Shown here in pieces: positions 34,200 through 45,724 of a stretch of 64,000 nucleotides of DNA. Numbering within the stretch: position 1 is the first letter of the stretch; every line of letters begins with the position of its first letter. Source of the stretch: Terebella lapidaria (lineage: Eukaryota > Annelida > Polychaeta > Terebellida > Terebellidae); assembly GCA_949152475.1 (NCBI GenBank), contig OX424563.1:36528120-36592119 (forward strand). The letters are read 5' to 3'. The position numbers and the translations under genes are program-made. Under the pieces are notes generated by a model. The model saw only the letters and a program-made list of their open reading frames with translations, was not told the DNA's origin and searched no databases.

Positions 34200-36035
34200 C
34201 CAACTAACTAAATTTCAAGATGACGAAATAGGAGCCAGATCAAACTTTTCACCATAATTTAAATTTTAATTCATAATAATTATGTGCCAAACTTGGTTTC
34301 AAGCTGAAATTCAAGTAAAAGTTTACCAAAACTGCATTTCACGATGACGAAATTGGAGCCAGATCGATTTTTTCACCATAAATTATATTTTAATTCATAA
34401 TATGTGCCAAACTTGGTTTCAAGTTGAAATTCAAAGTAAAAATTGACTTTAATGGTAAAAATAATGTTAACTTATCCGGTTACACCCATGAAATCTCTAC
34501 TGGACAAAACTTTTAAATTGTTGAGCTCAATAATAAATGTTTCTTGTCTTAACTATTTTTCTTGAGGTCAATAATAGACTTAACTAGTAAAAATGATGTT
34601 AACTTATTCGGCTACAGCCATGAAATCTCTACTGCACAGAAGCTTTACCTTGTTGAGCCCAATAATAAATGTTTCTTGTCTTAACTATTTTTATTGTGGT
34701 CAATAATAGACTTAACTAGTGAAAATAATGTTAACTTATTCGGTTACACCTGTGAAATCTCTACTGGACAAAACCTTTACCTTGTTGAGCTCAATAATAA
34801 ATGTTTCTCATCTTAACTATTTTTATTGTGGTCAATAATAGACTTACCGTATTTATTCAATTAGTTCGAACAGCTAAAAATAATTAAATTTTGAAATGTT
34901 CGAATTATTAGATTCACGATAAAATCGTCCGTCAAAACGAAAAAAAATCCCAAACCCAGATCGATCATGCCATGGCAGATAGGCCTACGCGAGTTGACAG
35001 ATGCCGCTCATGCTGGCTGGTTAGGGCCTGTACGATTGATAGGTTAACTGCAGACAACTAGCATTTCAAAAAAAACTTGAATAACTGGCTGCTAAATCGC
35101 CGGGTAACTGTAATTTATAATCTCGCATTGATGCTAGATTCTAGTCATATTGCAAGTGCATGCGAGTCACTCGACTCGGAAATCTTCAATGGCCTGCAAA
35201 CCGCCTGGCACTATGAGGTCCGCGCTTTTTGTCATATACCCTAGCATTGGAAGGCCTAATCGCGATCACTGCCACCTGGCGAATATATCGCTGATTACTC
35301 ATTTCGTAGTGCTGCCACCTGGCGAGTTGTAAGTTTTGGCAGCTGACAAGTTGATTTCCTTCGTTGTTTCAATCGAAATTTCGATCGTAAATTTGAATGT
35401 TCGAACTAAACGAGTCAATTTGAAAATTATTTTCTTGAATAATTTTTGGTGTTCGAATTATTAGAGTGTTCGAACTAATTGAATAAATACGGTAACTAGT
35501 AAAACCAATGTTAACTTATTCAGTAATATTGTTCTGTTTCCACCAAAAACATCAGTTCTGTATTCTGAACAAGAATCCAGTGCAAATTGCTTTCCTAGTA
35601 CAGGTTATTCGAGTGGTCACACATGTCAATGTAGGCATTTTAATTGTTGTAATAAGTTAACCTCTCAAACTTATTAATATTTATTCGATCATTCTGAAAA
35701 ACAATAGGTTTCGTGTGATGGTCTTTCTCATTGAGCCTGTGCGATTTCATCATCATTCATCGAAAACTCCCACCCGTAGAGCGTTCACAACCCATGTGTG
35801 TTAAACAGGCTAATTTGAGCACAAAATGTTACGCCAATCGGCTATTTTGGTTGCTATGGCAACCAAAATCGATTGGTGTTGAGATCTCACCATAAGTCAT
35901 GTCCATATAAAATATTATCAAAATCGGTTCAGATTTGTAAGCTGTAGCGCGTTCACAAGAAAGTGTCTGCGGACGCGGACGCGGCGCGACGATCGTAAAT
36001 CCATAGTATCCGCCGAACTTTGTTCGTGGGAAACA
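34200..36035 (+). mobile_element. Family C element, 5' truncated, with intact 3' end
   Basis: It starts mid-way in the ~121-bp array and continues through ~131-bp units and the single GCGTTCACAACCCATGTG block. It ends CCATAGTATCCGCCGAAC, loop TTT, GTTCGTGGGAAACAA, with one arm decayed. A 646-bp TA-flanked element sits inside one ~131-bp unit. Confidence 0.75.
34847..35492. mobile_element. 646-bp TA-flanked inverted-repeat element (MITE)
   Basis: The ends CCGTATTTATTCAATTAG and CTAATTGAATAAATACGG are perfect 25-bp inverted repeats (continuing into TTCGAAC / GTTCGAA). TA flanks both sides. The empty site GACTTAACTAGT is visible in the sister C units, which confirms a TA duplication. Further GTTCGAATTATTAGA motifs repeat inside both ends. 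No transposase. It shares the CCGT terminus and the length, but not the sequence, of 6394-7040. Confidence 0.85.
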
Positions 36036-37530
36036 ATAAGGCATTCCCCTTCATTCACCAATGAGTTTACAGTAGGTAATATGGCATTCTCCTTCATCCA
36101 CCAATGAGTTTACAGTAGGTAATATGGCATCCCCCTTCATCCACCAGTGAGTTTACAGTAGGTAATATGGCATCCCCCTTCATCCACCAATGAGTTTACA
36201 GTAGGTAATATGGCATTCCCCTCCATCCACCAATGAGATTACAGTAGGTAATTTGGCATTCCCCTTCAGCCACCAATGAGTTTACAAGTAATATGGCATC
36301 CTCCTTCATCCACAAATGAGTTTACAGTAGGTAATATGGCACTACCCTTCATCCACCAGTGAGTTTACAGTAGGTAATATGACATTCCCCTTCATCCACC
36401 AATGAGTTTACAGTAGGTAATATGGCATTCCCCTTCAGCCACCAATGAGTTTACAGTAGGTAATATGACATTCCCCTTCATCCACCAATGAGTTTACAGT
36501 AGGTAATATGGCATTCCCCTTCAGCCACCATTGAGTTTACAGTAGGTAATATGACATTCCCCTTCATCCACCAATGAGTTTACAGTAGGTAATATGGCAT
36601 TCCCCTTCAGCCACCAATGAGTTTACAGTAGGTAATATGGCATTCCCCTTTATCCACCAATGAGTTTACAGTAGGTAATATGGCATTCCCCTTCAGCCAC
36701 CAATGAGTTTACAGTAGGTAATATGACATTTCCCTTCATCCACCAATGAGTTTACAGTAGGTAATATGGCATTCTCCTTCATCCACCAATGAGTTTACAG
36801 TAGGTAATATGGCATCCCCCTTCATCCACCAGTGAGTTTACAGTAGGTAATATGACATTCCCCTTCATCCACCAATGAGTTTACAGTAGGTAATATGGCA
36901 TTCCCCTTCAGCCACCAATGAGTTTACAGTAGGTAATATGGCATTCCCCTTCATCCACCAATGAGTTTACAGTAGGTAATATGACATTCCCCTTCATCCA
37001 CCAATGAGTTTACAGTAGGTAATATGGCATTCCCTTCATCCACCAATGAGTTTACAGTAGGTAATATGACATTTCCCTTCATCCACCAATGAGTTTACAG
37101 TAGGTAATATGGCATTCCCTTCATCCACCAATGAGTTTACAGTAGGTAATATGGCATCCCCCTTCATCCACCAGTGAGTTTACAGTAGGTAATATGGCAT
37201 TCCCCTTCATCCACCAATGAGTTTACAGTAGGTAATATGGCATTCCCCTCCATCCACCAATGAGATTACAGTAGGTAATTTGGCATTCCCCTTCAGCCAC
37301 CAATGCGTTTACAGTAGGTAATATGGCATTCCCCTTTATCCACCAGTGAGTTTACAGTAAGTAATATGGCATCCCCCTTCATCCACCAATGAGTTTACAG
37401 TAGGTAATATGGCATCCCCCTTCATCCACCAATGAGTTTACAGTAAGTAATATGGCATCCCCCTTCATCCACCAGTGAGTTTACAGTAGGTAATATGCCA
37501 TTCCCCTTCATCCACCAATGAGTTAAAAAT
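36036..37530 (+). repeat. 43-bp tandem array, about 34 copies
   Basis: The unit contains TATGGCATTCCCCTTCATCC and CCAATGAGTTTACAGTAGG. Some stretches alternate GACATTCCCCTTCATCC with GGCATTCCCCTTCAGCC, forming 86-bp dimers (about 36370-36630). A marked pair of variant units (CCCCTCCATCC with GAGATTACAG, then AATTTGGC) occurs twice, near 36215 and 37235. The array separates the family C end from a family B fragment. Confidence 0.95.
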
Positions 37531-37544
37531 ATGGCGTTCCCCCT

Positions 37545-37792
37545 ATGGTGTTTCGCTCTACGACGCACCGTTTCCGAGATATCGATAAGAACTAAAAATG
37601 CCGACTCGGCAAAAAAATTCCAGGTCAAGGTCAAAGTTCATCTATCATACCCCCCAGCATGTATGTCTAGGTCAACGAGAATCCCAAAATCAATAGGGTT
37701 CTTCCCTGGTGGTATATAAACCTCCATGCAAAGTTCTGCAACCATTGCCTGAATATATTTCGAGTTCTGCCGAAATGCCTTAATTATCGACG
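37545..37792 (+). mobile_element. Family B 3' fragment
   Basis: One partial 147-bp unit (TTTCGCTCTACGACGCACCG, CCGACTCGGCAAAAAAATTC), then CCCTGGTGGTATATAAACC and a shortened terminus, TTCTGCCGAAATGCCTTAA. Only the second arm of the 3' hairpin remains. Confidence 0.7.
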
Positions 37793-38184
37793 GACACAGG
37801 CGTTGACACAGATATGGTGGACACGTGTGATCCATCCCAATATCTCGTCTCTCACTCGTTGAGCTAACAAAAACTTCTACATTCTGGTGAAATGCGTTAA
37901 TCCTACATGGTACGTGGCTGACTGACCCTGGATAAGTATAAGTGATACCTTTTCATTAAATCTCAAAGGTGGCTCATACAGATAGGTTTGACTGTATACT
38001 TAAACTACCAATTATTGTATTTTTTGTATTCATTTTGTAACAAATGATTGAATTCAATTGATGTCATTAGTTGACATTATTCTACACTTGTCGGCTCACC
38101 TGGGAGGAGGAACCACTCCGGGTTGTACACTGAAACACAGACCTGCAAGCAAATAAAGTCCCACTTACCTAAATAGAAATATAT
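37793..38184. other. Possible degenerate family D 3' end, then unassigned
   Basis: GATCCATCCCAATATCTCG and GTTGAGCTAACAAAAA (about 37832-37876) resemble the family D terminus at 61917-61960 (ATCCATCCCAATAGCTC, GATGAGCTAAAAAT). The rest up to 38184 shows no feature. Confidence 0.45.
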
Positions 38185-38245
38185 GATTCGGTCGCCTGCG
38201 ACCGTGTGGGTGTATCCCCTGAGGCCCTATCATCCCTGTTGCCTA
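38185..38245 (+). mobile_element. Family C 5' terminus fragment
   Basis: CGGTCG-CCTG-CGACCG hairpin, GTGGGTGTATCCCCTG, CCCTATCATCCCTGTTGCC. The leading ACTAGACG is missing and A1 units follow directly. Confidence 0.65.
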
Positions 38246-40462
38246 GATATTAGCCTTTTGTCCCTGACCTCGAAAATAAGGTCATTGGTCAATTCAAGGT
38301 CAAAGTATTCAGCATATATCATTTCTAGTTTGTCCACTATTGATTCCTAAGCTGTGAAGTCGATAAGTGAGATATTATCCATTTTGTGATCTGATCTTGA
38401 AAATGAGGTGAAAGGTCTAGTTCAAGGTCATGAAAATATTCAGCATATATCATTTCCTCTATATTCGCAATTGATTCCTAAGTTGTAAAGTCGATAATGA
38501 GTGAGATATTAGTTATTTTGTTCTCTGACCTTTAAAATAAGGTCAACTTCAAGGTCATCAAAATATTCAGTGTAAATCATTTTCTATTTGTCCACAATTG
38601 ATTCCCAAGTTATGAAGTCAATAGAGAAGCAAGATATTAGCCATTTGTCCTCTGACCTTGAAAGTGAGATCAAAGGTCGAATTCAAGGTCATGGCAATAT
38701 ACAACATACATCATTTTCTATATGTTCACAATTGATTCCTAAGCTGTAAAGTTGATAATAAGCGAGATATTATTCATTTTGTCCCGTGACCTTGAAATTT
38801 AGGTCAGAAGTCAAATTCAAGGTCACAAGAATAATCTGTATATATCATTTCCTATATGATCATAATTGATTAATAAGCTGTAAAGCCGATAATAAACAAG
38901 ATATTAGCCATTTTGTCCTGTGACCTTAAAAATGAGGTCAAACATCAAATTAAAGAACACGGCAATATTCAGAATATATCATTTCCTATATGTTCATATT
39001 TGATTCCTAAGCTGTAAAGTCGATAATAAGCGAGATATTAGTTATTTTGTTCTCTGACCTTGAAAATAAGGTCAAGGTCAACTTCAAGGTCATCAACATA
39101 TTCAGTGTATATCATTTTCTATATGTCCACAATTGGTTCCTAAATAATGAAATCAATAGAGAAGCAAAATATTAGCCATTTGTCCTTTGACCTTGATAGT
39201 GAGGTCAAAGGTCAAAGTCATGGCGAAATTCAGCATATATCATTTTCTATGTTCACAATTGATTGCTAAGCTGTAAAGTCGATAATAAGCAAGATAAATA
39301 TTCATTCTGGCCCGAGATCTGACATTTGAAATTTAGGTCAAATGTCACATTCTAGGTCACAAGAATAATCTGTATATATCATTTCCTATAGGATCATAAT
39401 TGATTCCTAAGCTGTAAAGTTGATAATAAGCGAGATATTAGCCATTTCGTCCTGTGACCTAGAAAATGAGGTCAGAGGTCAAATTCAAGGTCATCAGAAT
39501 ATTCGGTATATATTATTTCCTATATGTCTACAATTGATTCCTAAGCTATTTTGTGCTTCAAAATACGATCAAAGGTCAAGTTCAAGATCGCGAGAATATT
39601 AGGCATCCTATATGATCACAATTATTTCCTAATCTCTAATCTCAATATTAAGTGAGATATTAACAATAATGTCTCCCATTATAAAGGATAAGAAAATTTA
39701 ACATGGGAAAGTCCCATTTGGGCCAAGTTCGGGCCAAAATGGCCCACTTCGAGCGATTCAAAAGCAAAAAAACTTATACATGTCGCGAAGGTACATAATT
39801 GAGATCTTTTGAAACAAAAAAATTGAAATCCATCAGAATAGTTTTTGAGAAAATGGCCGTCAAAGTCCAAAATCGAGTGTTTTTTGACAGGAAAAGGCCG
39901 TTTTGACCCTTCAAGGTCATCGAAGGTCAAATTCAAGGTCACCTCACAAATTGCCATATATGACCTCCTATTTGAAAGTGTCAATATCTAAGCTCTATCT
40001 TCAAACATTCTATGAGTACAGTCCTGGCAGCTCCGATTATCAAGAGAAAAAATGCCGAAATTTTTTTTCTCTAGTCCAAATTTTTTTTTTTCAAAAGGTG
40101 AAAATTTTTTTTTGCCAGGAAATGGCCCGTAATGGATCGTAACGCGATTTGGGGCAAAAAAGAATTTCTTTTCGCCGATCCGTCAAAAATTCAAAATGGC
40201 CGCCATATGGAGACCCGCGATTCAAGAGCAATGAAACTTATTCACATCACAAAGGTACATAAGGGGAGTCTAATGCACGAATAAAAAAAAGTTATGGAAC
40301 AGTTTTTGAGAAAATGGCCGTTAAAGTCCAAAAATGGCCATTTTTCATCAAAAACGGCCGCCATTTTGAGAAAAATGTGAAAATCAAAAAATTAAAAAAT
40401 ACCTCCATCTCGGAATATTTTTAGGCATTTTTGTGCAAAATTTCAGAAAGATTCGACCGTAA
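38246..40462 (+). mobile_element. Family A1/A2 mosaic, old, without termini
   Basis: About ten diverged 134-bp units (38246-39620), the A1 tail block (39690-39760), an A2-like piece (39895-40200) and the 3' region with CGGCCGCCATTTTGAG and TACCTCCATCTCGG up to AGATTCGACCGTAAACTTG. The GGAC tail and hairpin are absent. The divergence suggests it predates most other A copies. Confidence 0.7.
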
Positions 40463-41210
40463 ACTTGACCAAAAAAGTTGACCAAAACTGTATTTTAAGA
40501 TGACAAAATTGGGGCTGAAATTAACTTATTCAGTAGTATCAATGAACTACAGTCATACTACTGGACAGAACATTTTCCTTGTTGAGGCCAATAATAAATG
40601 TCCCTCCCCTTAACTATTTTCATTGCGCTCAGTAATAAACTTTACTAGCAAAATTAATGTTAATTTATTTAGTTATATAAACACTGATAAATGTTACTAC
40701 AGCCATGAAATCGTTACTGAACAAAACTTTCACCATATTGAGCCCAATAAAAAATGTTCCTCACCCTAACTATTTTTATTGTGCTCAGTAATAAACTTTA
40801 CTAGCAAAATTAATGTTAACTCATTTAGTAATTTAAATATTACTACAGCCATACAATCTCTACTGATAATTTTTTTTACCTTGTTGAGGCCAATAATAAA
40901 TGTTCCTCGCCTTAACTTTTTTTATCGTGCTCAGTAATAAACCTAACTAGCAAAGTCAATGATGTTAGCCTGTGAACATTGATATTTATTTGATCATTCT
41001 GAAAAACAATAGGTTTTGTGTGACGGTCTTTCTCATCGAGCCTCTGCGACTTCATCATCATTCATCTAAAACTCCCACCCGTAGCGTGTTCACAAACCAT
41101 GTGTGTTAAACAGGCTAATTTGAGCACAAAATGTGTCGCCAATCGACCAAATTGGTTGCTATGGCAACCGAAAACAATTGGTGTTGGGATCTTACGATAA
41201 GATGTGTCTG
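40463..41210 (+). mobile_element. Family C internal fragment
   Basis: A trace of the ~121-bp unit, about three ~131-bp units (TTGTTGAGGCCAATAATAAA, CAGTAATAAACTTTACTAGC), and the single GTGTTCACAAACCATGTG block. The 3' hairpin is missing. Confidence 0.65.
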
Positions 41211-42236
41211 TATAAACAAGGGCCACTGGCCTCGAAGAGAGAGAGAGCTACAAAAATGTTTGCACAGAACTATTTGAAAACCCTTGAATACTTTACATTT
41301 GTATTTGATTTGGTACATATATGTTGTGGCCATATTGTAACTGTACTGGGCAGAATCTATACCTTGTTGGGCCAATAAATGTTTCTTGTCATGTAACTAT
41401 TTTTATTGTAGTCAATAATAGACTTAACTAGTAAAACTAATGATAAGGCCTTTATTTTTTGAATATTTGTTTAACAAAGCCGCCGACTGCATTGTAAAAC
41501 TGCCGACAGGAAATAAAATTGGCCTTATTTTTTTTTTATAGTTGACCGACCGACCGGCAACCGACTGTAAAGTTTCTGGTACTGGCACATACATAATACA
41601 GCTACAGTTTGTCACTTTACCAAGGGTACAGAGTCCACTGTTCAAACTATAAGCTGATCCAGATGTCTTACTGTAGTGTATATGTACATGTACCACTATT
41701 CAGTTAGCTTGCAGCCACCGAGCAATAAACACCATTATAACACACAGGTCCATGTTGTTCAGTAGAACATTACTGGTACATAGTGTCAGTATTCAACCCT
41801 TTGCTGGCTGGAGTGGCATTATGTTTTGACCTCTGGCTAGCTGGAGTTGCATTTTCTTCGCGTTTTTGAGGACCATGTATAAGCTACTGAAATAATCATA
41901 TCCTCGTCAATATTAGTTACACTTCCAATTGTGATATATCACCAGAAAGAGGAGGACATTCTGATTTCCATACAACAATCATATGCATTCAACATTAAAT
42001 AGTTAGTTTTGTATAATATGCTGAACCCACTGATACTTAAGAATTCTCAAATTAATTCAGATTCTCACGGGTGACTATGAAATGAACTCAGCCAGCATAG
42101 GGTTAAAGGATCCCAACAATTCGTTGATAGGACTAGTGACTAAATGAGTTATTTGAGGCATCACATAATAGGTTTGAGTATTCAGTTTTACTTGTTTGAT
42201 GGAGAACGAATTTTGGGATGTATAAAATTTTAAAAA
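41211..42236. other. Unassigned segment
   Basis: No coding signal or known terminus. It includes one piece of ~131-bp C unit (about 41340-41440) and a T-rich GGCCTTATTTTTTTTTT patch near 41520. Short frames on both strands at 41115-41378 overlap each other and look like chance. Confidence 0.4.
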
Positions 42237-42419
42237 TAGCACCAAGGGTGCTGTAGCTTACCGGCAATCATGAGAATTGCGTAGGATATTGAATACAATG
42301 TTGTTACACTGATCAATGTTAAAATCTATATGTTAAAACATGTTCGTAAATGTTGATAGAAACACATTTTCTGTACGGACTATAATACGAAATCAAGTTA
42401 CATCTTGAAAGATTTTTTT

Positions 42420-42905
42420 TCGTTAATGACATATTTTCACAGACAGTCGATTCAAAGGCAACAAAACTTATACACATCACAAACGTACATAAGGATAATC
42501 TTATACATGATTTTGAGGAAAACTGTCTGAATAGATTCTGAGAAAATGGCCACCAAAAACAAATTTCATTGTTTTTTCGACAAAAAAGGTCATTTTGACC
42601 TTTCAAGGTCATTGAAGGTCAAATTCAAGGTCACCGCTCAAACCGCAATATATGATTTCCCATTTGAATGTGCCAATACTTAGGCTCTATCTTGAAGTGT
42701 TCTATGAGATTACTCTGCATAGCTCCCATTATGAAGGGAAAATTGGGTGAAATTTAAAAAAAAATTTTTTTTTTGCTGGAAATGGCTCAAAATGAATAGT
42801 GACTTGATTTTAGACAAAAAAAATTATTTCGCCGACCCGTCAACAAATCAAAATGGCCGCCACACGCAGAGCGATTCAAGGGCAACAAAACTTATACATG
42901 TCATA
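42420..42905 (+). mobile_element. Family A2 internal fragment
   Basis: A2 unit sequence: AAAATGGCCACCAAAAACAA, TTTGACCTTTCAAGGTCATT, CAAGGTCACCGCTCAAACCG, AAAATGGCCGCCACACGCAG. No termini. It ends near CATGTCATAGAGGTGAAG. Confidence 0.65.
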
Positions 42906-42949
42906 GAGGTGAAGACCAATCACACTAAAGCTACTGCTTCGTAAATGGA

Positions 42950-43183
42950 CAGAACTAGACATCCATAGACTAAAAACTAACAAATAATAAGATTTTGTCA
43001 GTAGTCTGACCATTGTCTGAAACTGTATGTATGCATGCATGGTAGTTGTCTCAGAAAGCATGTGAATTATTACCAAGATCAAATCTGTGTTCAATTACAT
43101 ACAGTTTCAGACAACGGTCAGGCTGTTTGGCAAGCTGATTCAACACATGTACATATACATTGTACATGTAAATATATATGTGT
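42950..43183 (-). repeat. Penelope-like pseudo-LTR (3' copy)
   Basis: Identical to 45226-45459. It contains an inverted repeat of 26 bases (43006-43031 and 43096-43121) with one mismatch around a 64-base loop. I searched for the hammerhead core CTGATGA on both strands and did not see it. Confidence 0.9.
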
Positions 43184-43296
43184 TTTGGAGAGTATAAAAA
43201 ATGCACTGGCACAAGATAATTGTAAGAGTAACACATAACATAAAACAGTAAAAGCAATGAAAATTCAATGAGCGACATTGAACAAATTTTGTTGGA

Positions 43297-45174
43297 TTAT
43301 TTAAGTTTGCTTCTGACTAAAAGTTCTTTAAGATTTTGATGCTTCTTGTAAGCTGTTGCTATTTTAATATCACCATCAGTATTTTTGTTGAGTTGTTTCA
43401 TATGTTTTTTAACAATTTGGGCCGAAAGAGCACCTGTTTTTGAGAAGGGTACTATATACACCAGGTCGAATTTATTTTTACTTTTGTTCAAAGGGTCATA
43501 CTTTGTAAATTTTTGAACGTTGAGGCCATGAGGTTCGAAAGTGCCTAGAGTGTCAATCCAACAATATTCCCTTTCAAGTCGCCATTGTTTGTTTAAAAGT
43601 TCATCACCAAGATCCGAAACCTGTTCAATTGGTAAAAGAGAAAAACATTCGATGGAAAATTCAGTTTTGCTGTGAAATTTAGATAGATGGCTGTATAATG
43701 CATTTTCCTCATTGCAGCTAGTTATTGCAGCACGGTGACGATTGTTTCTGAATTTTAGTGACTTACCGGTTTCACCTACGTATTGTTTTTCGCAAAGCTT
43801 ACAAGTGTATAGATAAATTATATTTTCTGAGTTGCAATCCAAAGCTGAGTTGATTGAGTAGGTTTGTTCAAAAACTGATCCTGAGAAATTTTGACAATTT
43901 GGAACTAAATGACATGTCTGACATTGTCTAGAATTACAAGGTTTTGAGCCAGATGAGCTGGAAGTGGGCAATTGAAAATCAGCACCTAGTCTTTCCTCAC
44001 TGTTTAGAATTCTCAATGTTTCATTCTTTATTTTGCGAAGCCAACGTTTTGAATAGTTACGTTTCGAAAGTGCCTGGAATAATGTTTGGCAAGCTGATTC
44101 AACATCATCTGGATAGGAGCAAATTTGGAAAAATCGAAAAACTTGGGACTTGATTAGTCCTTTATAAGTGTGCTTTGGATGAAAAGAGAGCTTATGCAGC
44201 AACTGATGAGTATCCGTTGGTTTGAAGAAAACTTTTGCTTCTAAAGTGTTTTCTTTGCTCCTGAACAAAGTAGTATCCAGAAAATTAACTGAATCAGTAC
44301 TAATTTCAGCTTTGAACTTGATTGATGTCCTATGAGAATTGAATATTTCGAGAAACTGATTAAATTTGGAAATGCCGTGTGGCCAAATGAGGAAAATGTC
44401 ATCTAAATACCTATGATAGCAATCTGGTTTGAATGGACACTTTTGTAATGCTTGCTTTTCAAATTCAGCCATGTAAATATCTGCATAATGAGGTGCATAT
44501 TTCTGACCCATGGCTGTGCCTGAAACTTGTAGGAATGTTTTACCGTCAAATTCAAAGTCATTACATTTAAGTGAAATTTCCAATAATTCTATTATACCTT
44601 TGAATAGTTCATTGTTTTTCAGGGTCGGGAATGCATTTTTAATTGCTTGGATACCTTCTTCATGATTTATATTAGTATACATACTTTCAACATCTAAAGT
44701 GATTAGTAAAGAATTTGGATCTAGTTCAAGCCCTCTAACTTTATCTAAAAAGTCATACGTGTTTTTTATATATGACGGGTGCTTATTTGCTTGATCTTTT
44801 ATATATGAATCAATATACATAGCTACTTTTTCAGATTCACTGCTGCAGTCAGAAACAATTGGGCGCCCTGGAGGCATTACATTTGGAATTGGCCAGGAGT
44901 CTTTGGGTTTATGAATTTTAGGTAGCATATAAAATCTTCTTTGACGAGGGCGTTCTGGTGGTAGAAGAAATTGGAATACTTTTTCAGAAAGGCATCCAGA
45001 ATTGCGTAATCCTTTTAAAATTTTTGTTATTTTTTCTGAATTTTCTAGGTAAAGAGGAGTGTCAATTTCTCTGTAATGAGCTGGATTGTATAGTTGACGA
45101 AAGCCTTCATTAATATATTTTTGCTTATCCATAATTACGACTGCACTACCTTTATCTGCTTTTTTAATTACCAA
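43297..45174 (-). CDS. Penelope-like reverse transcriptase with GIY-YIG endonuclease, N-terminally truncated
   Basis: 625 codons without a stop, numbered from a TTG. The frame stays open a little further into the pseudo-LTR but has no upstream ATG, and the first in-frame Met is residue 15. RT motifs: KADKGSAVVIMDK (5-17), the motif A strand TLDVESMYTNI with catalytic D161, SGTAMGQKYAP (218-228), and YLDD with the catalytic pair (256-259). A Cys-rich linker follows (CNSRQCQTCHLVPNC, 413-427). The GIY-YIG nuclease has IYLYTCKLCEKQYVGETG (453-470), R476/H480 in RNNRH, and EREYCWIDTLGTFEPHGLN (534-552). RT copies RNA primed at a break made by the nuclease. Family proteins are usually longer at the N terminus, so this copy is probably not autonomous. 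Confidence 0.93.
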   Translation of the reverse strand: MVIKKADKGSAVVIMDKQKYINEGFRQLYNPAHYREIDTPLYLENSEKITKILKGLRNSGCLSEKVFQFLLPPERPRQRRFYMLPKIHKPKDSWPIPNVMPPGRPIVSDCSSESEKVAMYIDSYIKDQANKHPSYIKNTYDFLDKVRGLELDPNSLLITLDVESMYTNINHEEGIQAIKNAFPTLKNNELFKGIIELLEISLKCNDFEFDGKTFLQVSGTAMGQKYAPHYADIYMAEFEKQALQKCPFKPDCYHRYLDDIFLIWPHGISKFNQFLEIFNSHRTSIKFKAEISTDSVNFLDTTLFRSKENTLEAKVFFKPTDTHQLLHKLSFHPKHTYKGLIKSQVFRFFQICSYPDDVESACQTLFQALSKRNYSKRWLRKIKNETLRILNSEERLGADFQLPTSSSSGSKPCNSRQCQTCHLVPNCQNFSGSVFEQTYSINSALDCNSENIIYLYTCKLCEKQYVGETGKSLKFRNNRHRAAITSCNEENALYSHLSKFHSKTEFSIECFSLLPIEQVSDLGDELLNKQWRLEREYCWIDTLGTFEPHGLNVQKFTKYDPLNKSKNKFDLVYIVPFSKTGALSAQIVKKHMKQLNKNTDGDIKIATAYKKHQNLKELLVRSKLK

Positions 45175-45225
45175 GTCTAAGTTATTTTGTAAATCCTTTA
45201 TAGTTTTATATTCAATTTTTGTTAG

Positions 45226-45459
45226 CAGAACTAGACATCCATAGACTAAAAACTAACAAATAATAAGATTTTGTCAGTAGTCTGACCATTGTCTGAAACT
45301 GTATGTATGCATGCATGGTAGTTGTCTCAGAAAGCATGTGAATTATTACCAAGATCAAATCTGTGTTCAATTACATACAGTTTCAGACAACGGTCAGGCT
45401 GTTTGGCAAGCTGATTCAACACATGTACATATACATTGTACATGTAAATATATATGTGT
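45226..45459 (-). repeat. Penelope-like pseudo-LTR (5' copy)
   Basis: Same 234 bases as 42950-43183, starting CAGAACTAGACATCCATAG and ending ATATATATGTGT. On the minus strand it lies upstream of the coding region, where pseudo-LTRs of this class usually carry the promoter. That role is inferred from the family, not seen. Confidence 0.9.
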
Positions 45460-45687
45460 GTGTATGTGAGAAGTTAGATAAATAAGCTAACATACAACAT
45501 TAGAAATTGGGTATAATAACAAATATACTCAATCTGTCTTCAAAGTGCAGGATTCTATGGTATGTGGAAAACAATGTTCATGTGTGATGAACATGCTATG
45601 TGATGACATACCAAACTCTATCATGTTAATAGTGCATGCTCATGGATAGTATACATAGTATATGGACTTATCATTTTAATATAGTGG

Positions 45688-45724
<37 letters not shown>

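Larger units (their letters stand above)
42950..45459 (-). mobile_element. Penelope-like retroelement with 234-bp direct terminal repeats
   Basis: Two 234-bp direct repeats bracket one long minus-strand frame encoding a reverse transcriptase and GIY-YIG endonuclease, the usual Penelope-like (EN+) arrangement with pseudo-LTRs. The left and right repeats are identical by eye, so the insertion or the duplication that made the repeats is recent. The frame lacks its N-terminal part: the repeat begins just upstream, as expected of a 5'-truncated copy. No clear target duplication was found. Confidence 0.9.

Noticed and set aside
36036..37530. Centromeric satellite
   Set aside because: A single 1.5-kb array among mobile elements is not enough. 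Genome-wide abundance would be needed.
43297..45459. Hammerhead ribozyme in the Penelope pseudo-LTR
   Set aside because: Known for this class, but I found neither CTGATGA nor a convincing GAAA-paired core on either strand.
45691..45721. TC tract as a promoter or GAGA-factor site
   Set aside because: A perfect dinucleotide run is more simply a microsatellite, and nothing nearby indicates a promoter.
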